Origin: Dacryopinax spathularia
Lineage: Eukaryota; Basidiomycota; Dacrymycetes; Dacrymycetales; Dacrymycetaceae
Direction: 5' to 3'
Assembly: GCA_037974965.1 (NCBI GenBank)
Contig: JBBPFI010000015.1
Span: forward strand, 469,001 to 533,000
DNA: 64,000 nt
Shown: in pieces, positions 22,984 to 34,756 of the stretch
Position numbering within the stretch: position 1 is the stretch's first letter
Layout of the letters: each line of letters starts with the position of its first letter
The notes under the pieces: generated by a model
Told to the model about the DNA's origin: nothing
The model's database searches: none
Seen by the model: the letters and a program-made list of their open reading frames with translations, nothing else
Position numbers and translations under genes: made by a program

Positions 22984-23668
22984 TTACATGAGGGAGAGAT
23001 CGCCGAACTTCTCCTTGTAACCAGGGACGACGAACTTGCCCTTCTTGAAGAAGGTGTTGAGCGCCTTCTCGACCTCCGGCCGGGCAGCCAGAACGTCCTC
23101 GACCTGCGAATCCACATAAGCACACAGTATCTCACGAAGAAAGCGGCAAACACGCACCGTGACGTCCTCGAACGGCCGAGCCTCCTGGATGTTAGCCAAA
23201 GTCTTCTTCAGCTTCTCAACCTCCTCCGCAACATTCTTCTCCGTAGCCTGCGCACTCTCGACTGCCTTCCCCTCAAAGCTCTCGATGCTCTTGATCCACG
23301 CAGAGAGATCAACCTCCTTCGGCTTGAACTCCTTGAATGTCTTCTCGAGCTCGTCTACGACGGCCTTGTTCCGCAGGATGGAGCGGTAGTGGGCGAAGTC
23401 GACGGTTGTGGGCTGGGCGGAGAGGGAGGCGTGTACCCGTTGGGCTTCGTAGGAGCGCTTGCGGAATTCTTGCAGGGCTGCAACGGTCTCTGTTCATGGT
23501 GTTAGTAAACTGACTTGGGACTATGGGACGGTGTATAGCGTACCCTTGCCGAGGTTCAGCGAGCCGTAGATGCGTGTCCAGTCCTGACATCATGTTAGCA
23601 GTTTACACGACCAGGGCTGACGAAAGAAAACATACAAGGGCCGCCGTAGCAACAGCTTTGGAAGCCAT
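22984..23668 (-). CDS. ATP7: Mitochondrial ATP synthase subunit d
   Basis: Peripheral-stalk subunit of the F1Fo ATP synthase at the mitochondrial inner membrane. Exon 1 starts MASKAVATAAL at 23668 and ends at a GTATGT donor. The following exons read DWTRIYGSLNLGK, ALQEFRKRSYEAQRVHASLS, QPTTVDFAHYRSILRNKAVV and DELEKTFKEFKPKEVDLSAW. Next is a heptad-like helix (EEVEKLKKTLANIQEARPFE), and after an intron VEDVLAARPEVEKALNTFF and GKFVVPGYKEKFGDLSLM, stop at 22984. The order TVDFxHYRxxLKN...VPGYxEKFGDL is that of fungal Atp7, and the length of about 170 residues is normal. Confidence 0.94.
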
Positions 23669-24310
23669 CTTAACTAACGTATCAGCGAAATTCTCGATTG
23701 TAGGTCCAGCAATAGCACTCACAGTTGCAGCACGTCTATATGGTGATGTCAAGGAGCTCTGCGCTTGAGCCACCATGTAGCGGGATCTTCCCCTTCGAGC
23801 AACGACAGCTCCCGAGTGCTCCCGACTCCGGGTGGCTATGCCTTTTACTCCGAAGAAACCAAAGTTCAGGGCCGGCCCCCGAATGACGAGCGATTTTGGC
23901 AGTGATATGCCTCCGTTTGGGATGTGTGGGGAGAGCGAGCCGGAATGGGCGCGTGATCGCTGGTTCAGGGACGCGGCATTTCTTGGCCCCGCATCGTCCC
24001 CGCCTCCGACTGATCTGAACACATAAGCTTGTAATACAAAAGGTAACAATAGTGGCACTACCCCTCTCTTATTCGAGGAGCGGATATACAATGGTGAATA
24101 GGGTTGCACTGCGCACCCTATCCCCGACGACAATTGGACGCGCTGTTACGCATGCAACCGCTTAAATAGTTCAGCCTGGACTACTGCTGGGCACCCCTCA
24201 CGGCTCATCCTTGTCGCCCGAACTTGACTTCAGGCTCCCAACACTGAGTCGCGGGAAAAGACAGCCAAATCGCCCCATGTCTCCGCTTGCTGGCAGATTA
24301 CCCTGTGGGG

Positions 24311-24317
24311 TATAAAG
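24311..24317 (+). promoter_or_regulatory. TATA box of aldehyde dehydrogenase A
   Basis: TATAAAG, 117 bp before the ATG at 24428, followed by a C-rich pyrimidine stretch at 24360-24392 that suits transcription initiation. This is consistent with a strongly or conditionally expressed gene. Confidence 0.55.
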
Positions 24318-24427
24318 ACGCGGGGTGGAGTCCTGGAATCCTGACCGAGGTCGGATTACTCAAACCCCCCTTCTTCCTCCCTCCCTGCCCCATTCCATTG
24401 TCGTAACTTTCGCGCGACTTCCTTCTC

Positions 24428-26238
24428 ATGGCTTCTAACGGCAAGGTTAATGGCACCAATGGTGTCAACGGACACGCTGCCCTTCCTGAGTTCCGTCATA
24501 CCCCAATTGAGGAGATTCCCAAGGTACGCCATTGCCATCTCCTCTACACAACATTCCTGACCGATGCTCTGTAGATCCATGCAGAGCTCAATGCATCGTT
24601 CCGCACCAGTCTCATGTGGCCGCTCGCCAAGCGGAAGCAGGAGCTCGCAGCATTGGCAAAGATGATGTCGGAGAATGCAGACGCCTGGGCAAAAGGTGCG
24701 TTGAGCCCCCCACCCTTCCGTCTTGGTCGTGCTGAGCAGTCCGTATAGCTATTTATGCCGATCTCGGCAAGCCCGAGTTCCAGGCCAACCTCTTTGAGGT
24801 CGCCATCTGCCACCAAGCCCTTACTGCCATTAAGGAGCTGGAGAAGTGGACTGAGCCCATCACGCCCGAGGTCGATGCCCGACATGCTGAGTGGAACCCG
24901 AAGATCTACAAGATCCCAAAGGGTGTCGTGCTCATCATTGCGTGCGTAGTCCGCCTCGCCTGTAATGGGCATTCGCTGAACTCTGGACAGGCCATGGAAC
25001 TACCCTCTCACGCTGACGATGCAGCCCCTTGTGGGTGCGCTCGCGGCTGGCAACACCGCTGTCATCAAGCCTTCCGAGCTGGCGCCGAACGTCAGTGCGC
25101 TCATGGCTGAGCTGGTACCGAAGTACCTAGATCCGAAGGTTGTGCGCCTGGTGAATGGTGGTGTGAAGGAGACTACAAGGCTGTTGGAGCTGAAGTGGGA
25201 TCACATCTTCTATACTGGTACGTTGCCCTGATCCGCGTCGTCCGAGGCGCTAGCTCACGAGCATGATCCGTAGGAAACGGTGCTGTCGGCCGCATCATCG
25301 CTCAGGCTGCTGCCAAGCACCTTACGCCCATCACGCTCGAGCTGGGCGGAAAGTCACCAGTGGTCGTCGACCCGGAGGGACTCGACCTCAGCCTGGTCGC
25401 CAAGCGTATCCTTCACGGCAAGCTGGCGAACGCCGGCCAGACCTGCGTCGCCCCTGATTACATCCTTTGTCCCGAGTCTGCCCAGAAGCCACTGCTGGAC
25501 GCGATGACAGCCGCCATGAAGGAGTTCTTCCAGGAGACCGACGGGAAGGCACTCAACAGCCCGCATTACGGCCGGATCGTCAATGAGCGGCATTTTAAGC
25601 GCGTGCTGAGCCTCGTCGAGAAGAGCAAGGGCCAGGTCGTCTTCGGCGAGAAGCAGACTGACCCCGCACGATATGCCATCGAACCCCTGATCATCAAGAC
25701 GACTCCCGATGACGACCTGATGCAGGAGTACGTCTTCTTTCTATGTGTCCCCAATGCTCCAGTGGCTCATCGATTTCTTCTAGGGAGATCTTCGGACCAG
25801 TTTTCCCGCTGATCACCATCAAGGATGCGGACGATGCCATCAACTTCATCGAAGACCGGGATCACCCATTGACACTGTACGTCTTCACCAAGAACGAGCA
25901 AGTCAAGCAAAAATGTATATCTTTTCTCTCCTTCCGAGACGCGATTAACATGCTGACATGCATTAGTCATCTCCCGCACTCGCTCCGGCGGCCTGGTCTT
26001 CAACGATACCTTCGAACAGCTCGCTGTTGGCCTGCCCTTCGGTGGGATCGGCGAGTCCGGCATGGGCTACAGCGTCAACCGGGCTGGGTACGATACGTTC
26101 ACCCATCTCAGGTCGAGCGTCGATATCCCGTACGAGCATGAGGAGGCTGTCTCCCTTCGGTACCCGCCGCATACGGAGGAGAAGACAGCCATCGCTAAGA
26201 TGATTGCTCGTCCGCAGGTGCCGGATGTATCTGCATGA
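24428..26238 (+). CDS. Class-3 (fatty) aldehyde dehydrogenase, copy A
   Basis: NAD(P)-dependent oxidation of medium- or long-chain aldehydes to acids, ALDH3 type. The start [20 protein letters not shown] at 24428 is followed by HTPIEEIPK, a short intron and [20 protein letters not shown]. Landmarks are [20 protein letters not shown] (cofactor channel), [29 protein letters not shown] (general-base Glu), [16 protein letters not shown] (catalytic Cys), [22 protein letters not shown] and a C-terminal [20 protein letters not shown]. At about 530 residues in seven exons it is a usual length. It ends PQVPDVSA without a visible membrane tail or PTS1, so the compartment is unclear. It is the most diverged of three neighbouring copies. 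The intron inside the codon before PWN is shared with the other two. Confidence 0.93.
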
Positions 26239-26989
26239 GAGTGATTTCGCGTTGCCGTATTTTACATCTTCTCTTCTGGTGTATGTGATGGTCGGGGATG
26301 AGGGTATGGGTGCTCCGCACAGGTTGATTTACTGGGTGTAGTTCTAGTTGTTGCACTGCATATCGATGAAAGGAAGCCTATTGTAACAGGAAGTCCGAGA
26401 CCGGATGTGTCTCTCGGGCGAGTACAGGTGCGAGACCCGTATGACCATATTATCGCACGAAGCACGGCGAGTGCCCTGAAGGCGGCAACCTCACCCCCGC
26501 ATCACCGTGTGCCGTCCCGGGGCTTTGTAGAGGTACTCTGCACCGTGGAGTCTCCCACTTCTTGGCTGCCCCAATCTTGTGACTGTATTGGGATAAATGT
26601 AGTTCCTGGTATTCGATACCCTTCTTGATCCCAGCAATCAGGAGGAAAATTCAATCTCTCGGTGTTTGCGCCGACTGCCCGAGCTTCCATCTTCTGAATT
26701 CCGGTGGACTGTGGTCTTCAACTCGCCCGTTCTCACACCTCGCTCGTGCGCACAGGACTAACGACTACTGCACATAGGCTTCCACGCCAATCTGAAACAG
26801 TCTCGCAAAGAACGAACTGCAAAATGAAGCTGACCAGCCTCGCGAGCTCGGTGCAATTGATATGACATGGACACGCTTGGTCATGGATCATCTCATCCTA
26901 TGGACGAAGAGCTGTTCATAAACCGCAGGTCAGCGGCGCACTTGAGGTGTTGGCCAGCCGTCGTCCGTCACTGTGCTAGCAAACGCAGA
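26239..26989. other. Intergenic between aldehyde dehydrogenases A and B
   Basis: About 750 bp with no supported gene. It holds the 3' flank of copy A and the promoter of copy B. I see no TATA box of the quality found before copy A, and no obvious relic of the duplication event. Confidence 0.45.
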
Positions 26990-28859
26990 ATGATCATGGC
27001 CGCAAAGCCAAGCTTTGAGCGCACTCCCTTGGAGGAGCTCGGCAAGGTGAGACTCGCCGTCCCCGACTCTGCTGCTTGGTTTAACCTGTAAACGCCGCTT
27101 CATAGATCCATGCCGAACTCTTCGAATCCTTCAACACGGGCTTCATGTACTCCCTGGCTAAGAGAAAGCATGAGTTGGCCGCTTATGCGAGGATGCTGAG
27201 CGAGAACGCCGAGCAATTCGCACAAGGTGAGCCGAACACCCAGGGAAGAGCTCGCGCAAAATCACCCACTGAGTGCACTTAGCGCTGAGCGCCGACGTGA
27301 ACAGGCCATATTATCAGTCTCTCATGTTCGAGGTGTCCGTCGTGCATTCGGCCATCGCCACCATCAACGAACTGGACGAATGGGTGAAGCTAGACGTTCC
27401 CAAAGTCAACCCGCGCTACGAGAGCTACAAGCCGGTGTTGTACAAGATGCCGAAAGGCGTCGTACTGATCCTTTCGTGCGGCGAGTTTTCTGCCCCATCC
27501 GCCAGAAGCAACTTATGCGGCGCACAGGCCCTGGAACTGGCCGCTCATCTTGACCTCGTGGAGCGTGATTGCGGCTATAGCGGCTGGAAATTGTGTAGTC
27601 GTCAAACCTTCCGAGCTTGTCCCGAGACTGGCAACTTTGATGGCGGAGCTTGTTCCAAAATATATGGATCCGCAGGTAATTCGAGTCGTCAAGGGCGGAG
27701 TAGAAGAGGCCACGCGGTTGCTCGACCTGAAGTGGAGCCACATCCACTACACCGGTTGGTGCCGTTCAGCAAGCATAATTGACAATGCTGAGAGAGATCC
27801 ACCTTAGGCAATGGCAGAGTAGGACGAGTGGTCGCCGCTGCGGCAGCCAAGCACTTAACGCCTGTCTCCTTGGAAGTGAGCTCTTCCCGCTTGCTTATGT
27901 TCATATCTTGAATCCGTGATCCAGCTTGGCGGCAAGTCTCCCGTCGTAATTGATCCAGAAGGCTTCGACGCCATTCTTGCTGGAAGAAGGCTGCTATACG
28001 GAAAAGTGACAAATGCCGGACAGACGTGCGTGGCGCCAGAGTACATCTTATGCCCGGAGTCAATCCAGCCTGCTCTGATAAAGGGGATGGAGCAAGCTCT
28101 GAAGGAGTTCTTCCCGAGCTCGGGCGGTCAGGCATTCCAGCATGAAGAGTTCGGACGAGCGGGCAACGAGAGGCAGTTCAAGAAAGTCCAGGATCTGCTG
28201 GCCAAGAGTCATGGCGAAGTGGTTTTGGGCCAGAAGCAGAGCGATCCATCGAATCTTGCGGTGGCACCCGTCGTCGTGAAGACCGATGGAAACGATAGCC
28301 TGATGACGGAGTAAGTGCGCAGATTCCGGCTAGTACCTGGCTGATCAATACCGAATAGAGAGCTATTTGCGCCAGTGTTTCCGTTGATCTCCGTCGAGGA
28401 CATCGACGACGCCATCAGGTTCATCAACGAACGAGATCATCCATTGTCACTCTACGTCTTTACTCAGTCGGACGAAGTCAAGAACAAATGTGAGAGCCTT
28501 CCGCAATGTGCAAGTATACGTTACTCACTGCATTCACCATCCAGTCATCGCCCGCACCCAGTCCGGCTCCCTTGTATTCAACGACGTTTGCGAGCAGCTC
28601 TCAACTGAGCTTCCCCTTGGCGGTTTCGGAGAATCTGGATGTAAGCCATAGCCGACTGTCCGACTTCGCAAGCTGACGGAGTGATGCAGATGGACGTACC
28701 AAGGGCAAATTCGGGTTCGACGAGTTCACTCATCTCAGAGCATCTATGGAGGTCCCTGCCGCAGCAGAGCCATTCTTGCAATTCAGGTATCCTCCTTACA
28801 CATCCGAGAAATTGGCGTTTGCGCAGCAGTTCGTTCACCCAGAGATTCCGGATTGGTAG
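26990..28859 (+). CDS. Class-3 aldehyde dehydrogenase, copy B
   Basis: Same fold and reaction type as copy A. Two in-frame ATGs (26990 and 26996) give MIMAAKPSFERTPLEELGK; I take the first. After the first intron come [126 protein letters not shown] and GGFGESGYGRTKGKFGFDE, ending HPEIPDW at 28859. Catalytic Cys and Glu are present. The normally conserved FGRIxNERHFKR motif reads FGRAGNERQFKK, an unusual exchange near the active-site side of the domain that could alter activity. It is closest to copy C (shared SDPSNxAVAP and GEVVLG). Convergent with aminopeptidase copy B. Confidence 0.92.
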
Positions 28860-29251
28860 TCCAGAGGGCGGAACCCATAGCCCCATGAAGATGCGCCAAG
28901 AGTAGTAGCATGAATCAAGCATAAGTTTGGGAGAGTGGCTCAGCTCGGAGACGGCTCTGCAAAGATCGCTGCCGCCGGATAAGTTTCGTGACTGAAAGGG
29001 AGAGGCGTCCAAGAAAGCTCTGGCCAACAAGCTCGCACGTTCAAGCTTCCTTAACTTCCTCGGCGGATGGTTCAGGCGTTGATACTCTTCAGCTGGAGGA
29101 ACACCACAAGAGAGACGATGCTCGAGAAAACGAAGGCCGAACCACTTGCGAGGGGCAAATGCCTGCTTCAATTCATCAATTGCCGTCGCATCTGTTCCAG
29201 TAGATCTAGCCTGCTTTGCTCGACGAAGATAGAGGAGTGAATCTGTCTGGA
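28860..29251. other. Convergent intergenic region
   Basis: About 390 bp between the stops of aldehyde dehydrogenase B and aminopeptidase copy B. No gene is visible. Confidence 0.45.
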
Positions 29252-31201
29252 TTACGCCGCCCAGCCGGCGGTCTCGATGATGTAGCCCACCGCCAGCTTG
29301 GAGAATTCGAGCATATGCGTAAAGCTGAACTCTGGTGAGACATCCATGCGACTAAAAGCGAATGTTAACGGAGCCCATCTTGTTGCACGTTGCGCACTTA
29401 CTCGTTGGCACTATGCGCGTTCTGGACACGAGGCGTTAGCATGTCAAGCAAGCATGACGTCAGAATCGCATCAAATACCTTATTAGAATTCTCGAAGGTG
29501 CCCTCTACAACTCTCAATCAGCATCGTCGATTGGAGCTGCGACGGAATCCAGGCTCACCCATTACAGAAGCAGAGCGATAGCCTGCCTTAGTCCAAGACG
29601 CGTGGTCTGATGATGCATACTTGGCGCTCGTGTCCACAGAAGGAATGTCGCAATATGTATCGACAAGGGTACGGATGAACTCCGTGAGACTGGATGGAAA
29701 AATAATCGTCAATCACTTCATTGGAACGGATGACTTGTAATTTGGGACCTACTCAGCATTGACATTATCGATAACGGTCGCGATCTCTTCGCGGGTTCCT
29801 TGCTTGACCCAGGCTGTCATATCGACTTGCAACATGGAATGGACGTTGACGCCGCGATTGGCGTAATCGTGTACCACAGCTTGAGAGCCTAGCAAACCGC
29901 CTTCCTGTGCGTCCCTGATGAGCGTCCACGTATGTCCTGACCTGCATGGCTTTACCTCTGCAGCATACCAGTGGAACTCGACATCTTGGACAGGCGTATA
30001 GTTGGATGCCAGGAGACCTAGGAGAATCAGGTACTCAGGTGCGATCGGCAGCTGCAACTAGAACGAGACTCACCTCGGTACGCTTCAAGAATTGTAACTG
30101 TTCCCGAACCTGAAAGTCGCAATTCGTGAACCAACCGAAGACGGCACGCGTCGTACCGACTTACCATCATCATCGGCACCAGGTGCAGGTAAGAAAGGGA
30201 TGAAGTTGGTAGAGTCCTGATGTGCACCGATGACAATGGTGCCATTCTTAGCCGTCGCTTCCTCAGAAGCACCTTTGATCCGAAGAATCTACCCAACTTC
30301 AGGTAAGCGGACCCGTGAATCGTGGCGGATGATCGTGCTTACGATTGAGTTCTGGCCCCATGCATGCGGGAATTCGGAGATGGTGATGACATTCTTCAGA
30401 CTTGGTGAGGCATACTCCTCAGTGACCTGCAGAAGCACATTCTTCAGATTCGCAGCCAGAAACCAAGACCCTGTGGCTCACCTCCCCTACCCGATTGAGC
30501 AGCCATTGCTGGCTTTCTTTCCCTGTATCGCTCTTGTAGTCTGATTAGGTAACACCCTCAGCACACGACGTGAAGACCAGGGAGATGGATCATACATCTA
30601 GTCCGGAAGCTGCTAAACGCCTGGAGGTTACTCATCATCCCATCCACCGTTAGGTTGGAGATGACGGCATGCACCAACTTCTGCTTGCTCGGCTTGGCAT
30701 AAGCTTGAAGACCATCAGCCGAGCGACCTGAATGTCATGGTCATACCCGCTCACCTCTCGAGGCAGCGAGGGCAACCGGTGCCGGAGGGAAAGTTGGTGT
30801 GTCGGTTCTACGCGGAGGAGTCTATAAATGAGACTTCGAAGGCGAGTCCAGGACACACATGTCAAAGAACTGCAACCATCGTCAGACAAGACTGAGGCGA
30901 GCAACGAGCAAGGCTAACAGTAAAACCCGAAGCCTTCGCGCGGATCTAGCGACGATAATCAGTCGTGTTGAGATGCGGCGGAGATACTCAGACACACCTT
31001 CTCGCGCTCAGTCATCCATACCGGCTCCTCCGTGTCAGAGAACTGCACCAATCGCTGTTCATCCAGGTCGATACTGAAGCCGCTCGGGACAGGCCCGGAC
31101 AGGAACTTCTGCCCCGTCACCCCAAAGTCGTCAAGCGGAAGCGCGCCGACGTGGGCAGCGAGCATCGCGATGCATAGCAAGGAAATTGTAGGAGCCCGCA
31201 T
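29252..31201 (-). CDS. Secreted leucine aminopeptidase, family M28 (copy B)
   Basis: Paralogue of the gene at 4748-6698, on the opposite strand. The start at 31201 gives the signal peptide core [18 protein letters not shown], then [20 protein letters not shown]. Metal-site motifs are intact: [26 protein letters not shown] (the Glu pair), QVDMTAW and AHSANDRMD. It ends [14 protein letters not shown] at 29252, with the same last intron position as copy A (splitting the Asn-Asp codon of HSAND). The striking change is [15 protein letters not shown] in place of [15 protein letters not shown]. Both cysteines of the family disulphide are gone, while the Cys in TYCDIPSV remains. The frame is open throughout, so I treat it as functional and diverging. 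It sits between aldehyde dehydrogenases B and C. Confidence 0.9.
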
Positions 31202-31779
31202 CCTTTTGTTTGATAATGGCCAGAGCGGTCGTCCGGAAGAGAGACGACGCTACACGCCCGCGCAGGCAGTCCTGACTGCGGTCGACAAGGTCGGCGCAGT
31301 CACTCATTTCGAGGTCGGCGTCCGACTTCGGCCAAAAGGCGACGCGACGCGCGTCTCTGACGACAGCAAGCGTACGGTCGTGTTACATAAGCAGTGCGAT
31401 CCGAGTTGTTGCTCTGGGTTTCGGAGATCACTTCACTTTTCCGAAGTCAGTGTATCCGAACTATGTTCTCGTTGACAACTTCTCAGAAATGATCTCTACA
31501 GGAGAGGGGTTGAGCTTGCTAGAGCTCACTTCCTGCAGATCGACGGGATTCCTAATGCAGAGCATCAACGCCAGCCGAACAGGCTAATCATTTCGAATCG
31601 TCAAGAATCAGTAGGGGACATCGAGCTAGTAGATACACGAGCATGATGGACGGTCGATCATACCCCTGATTGCGGCGGGCGTCTCGCCCATACGCGCTCT
31701 GGTGCAACGGGCTGTCTCCCAGCTACAGCACGGTTGACAGGCTTGAACTACAATACCTCCTTCTACCATTGAAAGCGGC
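31202..31779. promoter_or_regulatory. Divergent promoter region, aminopeptidase B / aldehyde dehydrogenase C
   Basis: 578 bp between two start codons reading outward, with no supported gene inside. Both flanking genes would share it, so co-regulation is possible. I see no clear TATA box or known operator. Confidence 0.45.
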
Positions 31780-33656
31780 ATGGCCAGCAGTGCAAGCAAT
31801 CAGTTCGACTGCACTCCCTTTGGGGAGTTGGATAAGGTTGAGTATTCCATCCTACTATCGTCTCGGCGCTATGAGCTGAAGGCTTCACCTCCCAGATACA
31901 TGACGAGCTATTCAAGTCCTTCCATGCCGGCGTCATGCGTCCGCTGGAGAAGAGGAAGCACGAACTGGCAGCATACGCCCGATTGTTGAGCGATAATGCG
32001 GAGCAACTTGCCAAAGGTACGCCGCCGAGCACGGATAGCAATACTCCAGCCGCTCATTCGCCAATTAGCGATAAGCATCGATGTGAACAAGCCGTATTAT
32101 CAGGCACTTATGTTTGAAGTAACCGTCGTACACGTTGCCATCAACGCCATCAACGAGCTAGACGAATGGGCGGAACCGATCGTGCCCAAAGTCAGCCAGC
32201 GGTTCGAGAGTTACGGCCCCATCGTATACAAAATGCCGAAGGGCGTCGTGCTCGTCATTTCGTGCGCCTTCCCCTCTCCTCCAATTATCATAGGAGGCTA
32301 AGACGTTTGCAGACCGTGGAATTGGCCGCTTATCATATCCTCCTGGTCGGTCATCGCAGCTCTCGCGGCCGGAAACTGCGTGGTCTTGAAACCATCCGAG
32401 TACGTGCCCACCTTGTCGACCTTGTTGGCAGAGCTCGTTCCGAAATACATGGATCCGAGAGTCATGAGAGTCGTCAAGGGCGGGGTGGAGGAGGCCACCC
32501 GACTCTTGGAGCTGAAATGGAGCCATATTCACTATACCGGTTTGTGGTTCTGCGAGCGAAAATTGCGGAGGTAGACTGATCGCATGTATGCAGGTAACGG
32601 AACAGTGGGAAGGATCGTTGCCGCAGCCGCTGCGAAGCACTTGACACCTGTTACGCTCGAGGTCAGTACTTGAAACCTGCGAATAAGACGAGAATGCTTA
32701 GCTCTTCCGACAGTTGGGCGGGAAGTCTCCTGTCGTAATCGATCCGGAAGGGTTCGACCCCATCCTCATGGGCCGACGCATCCTGACTGGCAAACTCATA
32801 AACGCCGGCCAAACATGCGTGGCACCCGACTATATCCTCTGCCCCGAATCGATCCAGCCCGCTTTGATCGATGGGATGAAGCAGGCGATGAAGGAGTTTT
32901 TCCCCACTACAGAGGGTGAAGCTTTCCAGCATGAAGAGTTCGGACGGATCATCAATGAGCGGCATTTCAAGCGAGTCCAGGAGCTGATCGATAAGAGTCA
33001 TGGGGAAGTCGTGCTGGGGAAGAAGGAGAGCGATCCGTCGAATTATGCGGTGGCCCCGCTTGTTGTAAAGACGGATGGGAACGATACCTTGATGAGCGAG
33101 TAAGTGGGTTGCTACGGCAGTGAATCGTCGTTGAACCCACGGGCTAGGGAGCTGTTTGCACCAGTATTGCCGCTGATCACAGTCAAGGACGTTGACGACG
33201 CCATCAAGTTCATCAACGCGCGAGATAACCCACTGGCGCTATACGTCTTCACCCGGTCCCAAGATGTCAAGCAGAAATGTGAGACATCCTGCTCCAGAAG
33301 GGATTGTCCACTGAACGTCGTGCCCAACAGTCATAGATCGCACCCAGTCCGGCTCGCTCATCTTCAACGACGTCGTAGAGCAACTCAAGACCGAACTTCC
33401 ACTTGGAGGATTTGGCGCATCCGGATGTACGTCGGCATCGACACCCTTATCACTCATAGCTTGGAAAGTTGACAACTTTTGTGTAGATGGTCGATCTATC
33501 GCCAAGTTCGGATTCGACGAGTTCAGCCATTTCAGAGCATCTATGGACGTCCCTGCCGCTGCTGAGCCGGGATTGCAGCTGAGGTACGCGCCGTATACGG
33601 CTGAGAAACTGGCGATCGCGGAGCAAGTGGTTCATCCCAAAATCCCGGATTTCTAG
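31780..33656 (+). CDS. Class-3 aldehyde dehydrogenase, copy C
   Basis: Third member of the local family. The start MASSASNQFDCTPFGELDK at 31780 is followed, across an intron, by IHDELFKSFHAGVMRPLEKR. Landmarks are [85 protein letters not shown] (catalytic Cys), [13 protein letters not shown] (motif intact, unlike copy B), ELFAPVLPLITVKDVDDAIK, GGFGASGYGRSIAKFGFDE and a HPKIPDF end at 33656. Intron positions follow copy B, including one directly before LGGKSP and one before the GYGR segment, so B and C derive from a later duplication than A. Substrate range cannot be read from sequence. Confidence 0.93.
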
Positions 33657-33892
33657 TAGACTGCGAGCATATAAAGTCCTCAACCGTAATTATCAGACGA
33701 GCCCTTCGAATCTAGAGAGCCCAGGAAGGCGCTAAAACAGGTTCGCGACAGCGGAGGGTGCGAAAAGAGAACGGTGACCACCGGTTTGGCTGAAACTACT
33801 TTATATGGCAGCGTCGGAAGCAAATACGTCCCCTACAACGAGTTCGACGTGGTCTCCGCGCTGCGAGCTGCACAACTTCTAGAGGACACAAA

Positions 33893-34688
33893 ATGGTGAG
33901 TATATGCATCGCCGACTATTGAAGACGATCTCACTATTAAATGTCGAAGGCCAACCTGACGCTGTACTCGATATCAGCCGCTCTAATTCTAGACACCGAC
34001 GGCAATCGGATACTGGCAAAGTACTACAAGCCGCCGCACGGCGCGCCCCCGACAGGCACGCGACCGCTCACGAACCTGAAGGACCAGAGGAGTTTCGAGA
34101 AGGGGCTGTTTGACAAGACGAAGAAGGCTGGAGGTGCGCAAATTGTCGTTCAGATTGTCCAAGTGCTGGGGCTGATGTACGAATAGGCGACGTCATCTTG
34201 TATGACACCTACCTGGTCACCTACCGACACTCCCTGGATCTGATCTTCTACTTCCTTGCCCCACCATCCGAGAATGAGCTTATGGTCTCTGCTGGCTTGC
34301 AGGCATTCTTTGATGCTACGCAGTTGTTGTTGAGGCATTCGGTGGAGAAGAGGACGTTGCTGGAGAACCTGGACCTGGTGTTGCTTGGTCTGGACGAGAC
34401 CGTCGATGACGGGTGAGTCCCGTCCGTTGAGCTGTGGTATCGTGCAAGCAGCGTACGCTGCCGAGCGCCTCTCCTCTGCCGCTCTTTTCTAATCTGCTAG
34501 CTGCTCGGCGTTGTGATGCTGACTTTCTACTTAGGATCATCCTTGAAACCGACCCTGCAACTATCGCCGGACGCGTCTCGCGACCAAGAGCAGACACCAC
34601 GGACATTGTCCTCAACGAGCAGACTCTGCTCTATGCCTACAACAGGGTGAAGGAGGGTGTTCAGCAGCGGATTTCTGCTGCGCTGTAG
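33893..34688 (+). CDS. RET3: Coatomer subunit zeta
   Basis: Small COPI coat subunit (longin-like) for Golgi-to-ER transport. It reads ANLTLYSISAALILDTDGNR, ILAKYYKPPHGAPPTGTRPL, FEKGLFDKTKKAGG, then DVILYDTYLVTYRHSLDLIF, ENELMVSAGLQAFFDATQLL, ENLDLVLLGLDETVDDG and, after an intron, IILETDPATIAGRVSRP, ending at 34688. I prefer the ATG at 33893. It is immediately followed by GTGAGT, and an intron of 54 bp ending GAAG at 33949 would join M directly to ANLTLYS, the usual family start. The alternative is ATG 33941 giving MSKANLTLYS without that intron. About 185 residues, normal for zeta. Confidence 0.93.
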
Positions 34689-34756
34689 AGTGTATACGAT
34701 ATGCCATCGCTTTGCGTGGATGCAGTGACGATGGAATGCCATAATGATATCCTTTC

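Noticed and set aside
29252-31201. Aminopeptidase copy B as a pseudogene
   Set aside because: All exons are open, splice sites are intact and all five metal-site motifs are conserved; only the disulphide is lost.
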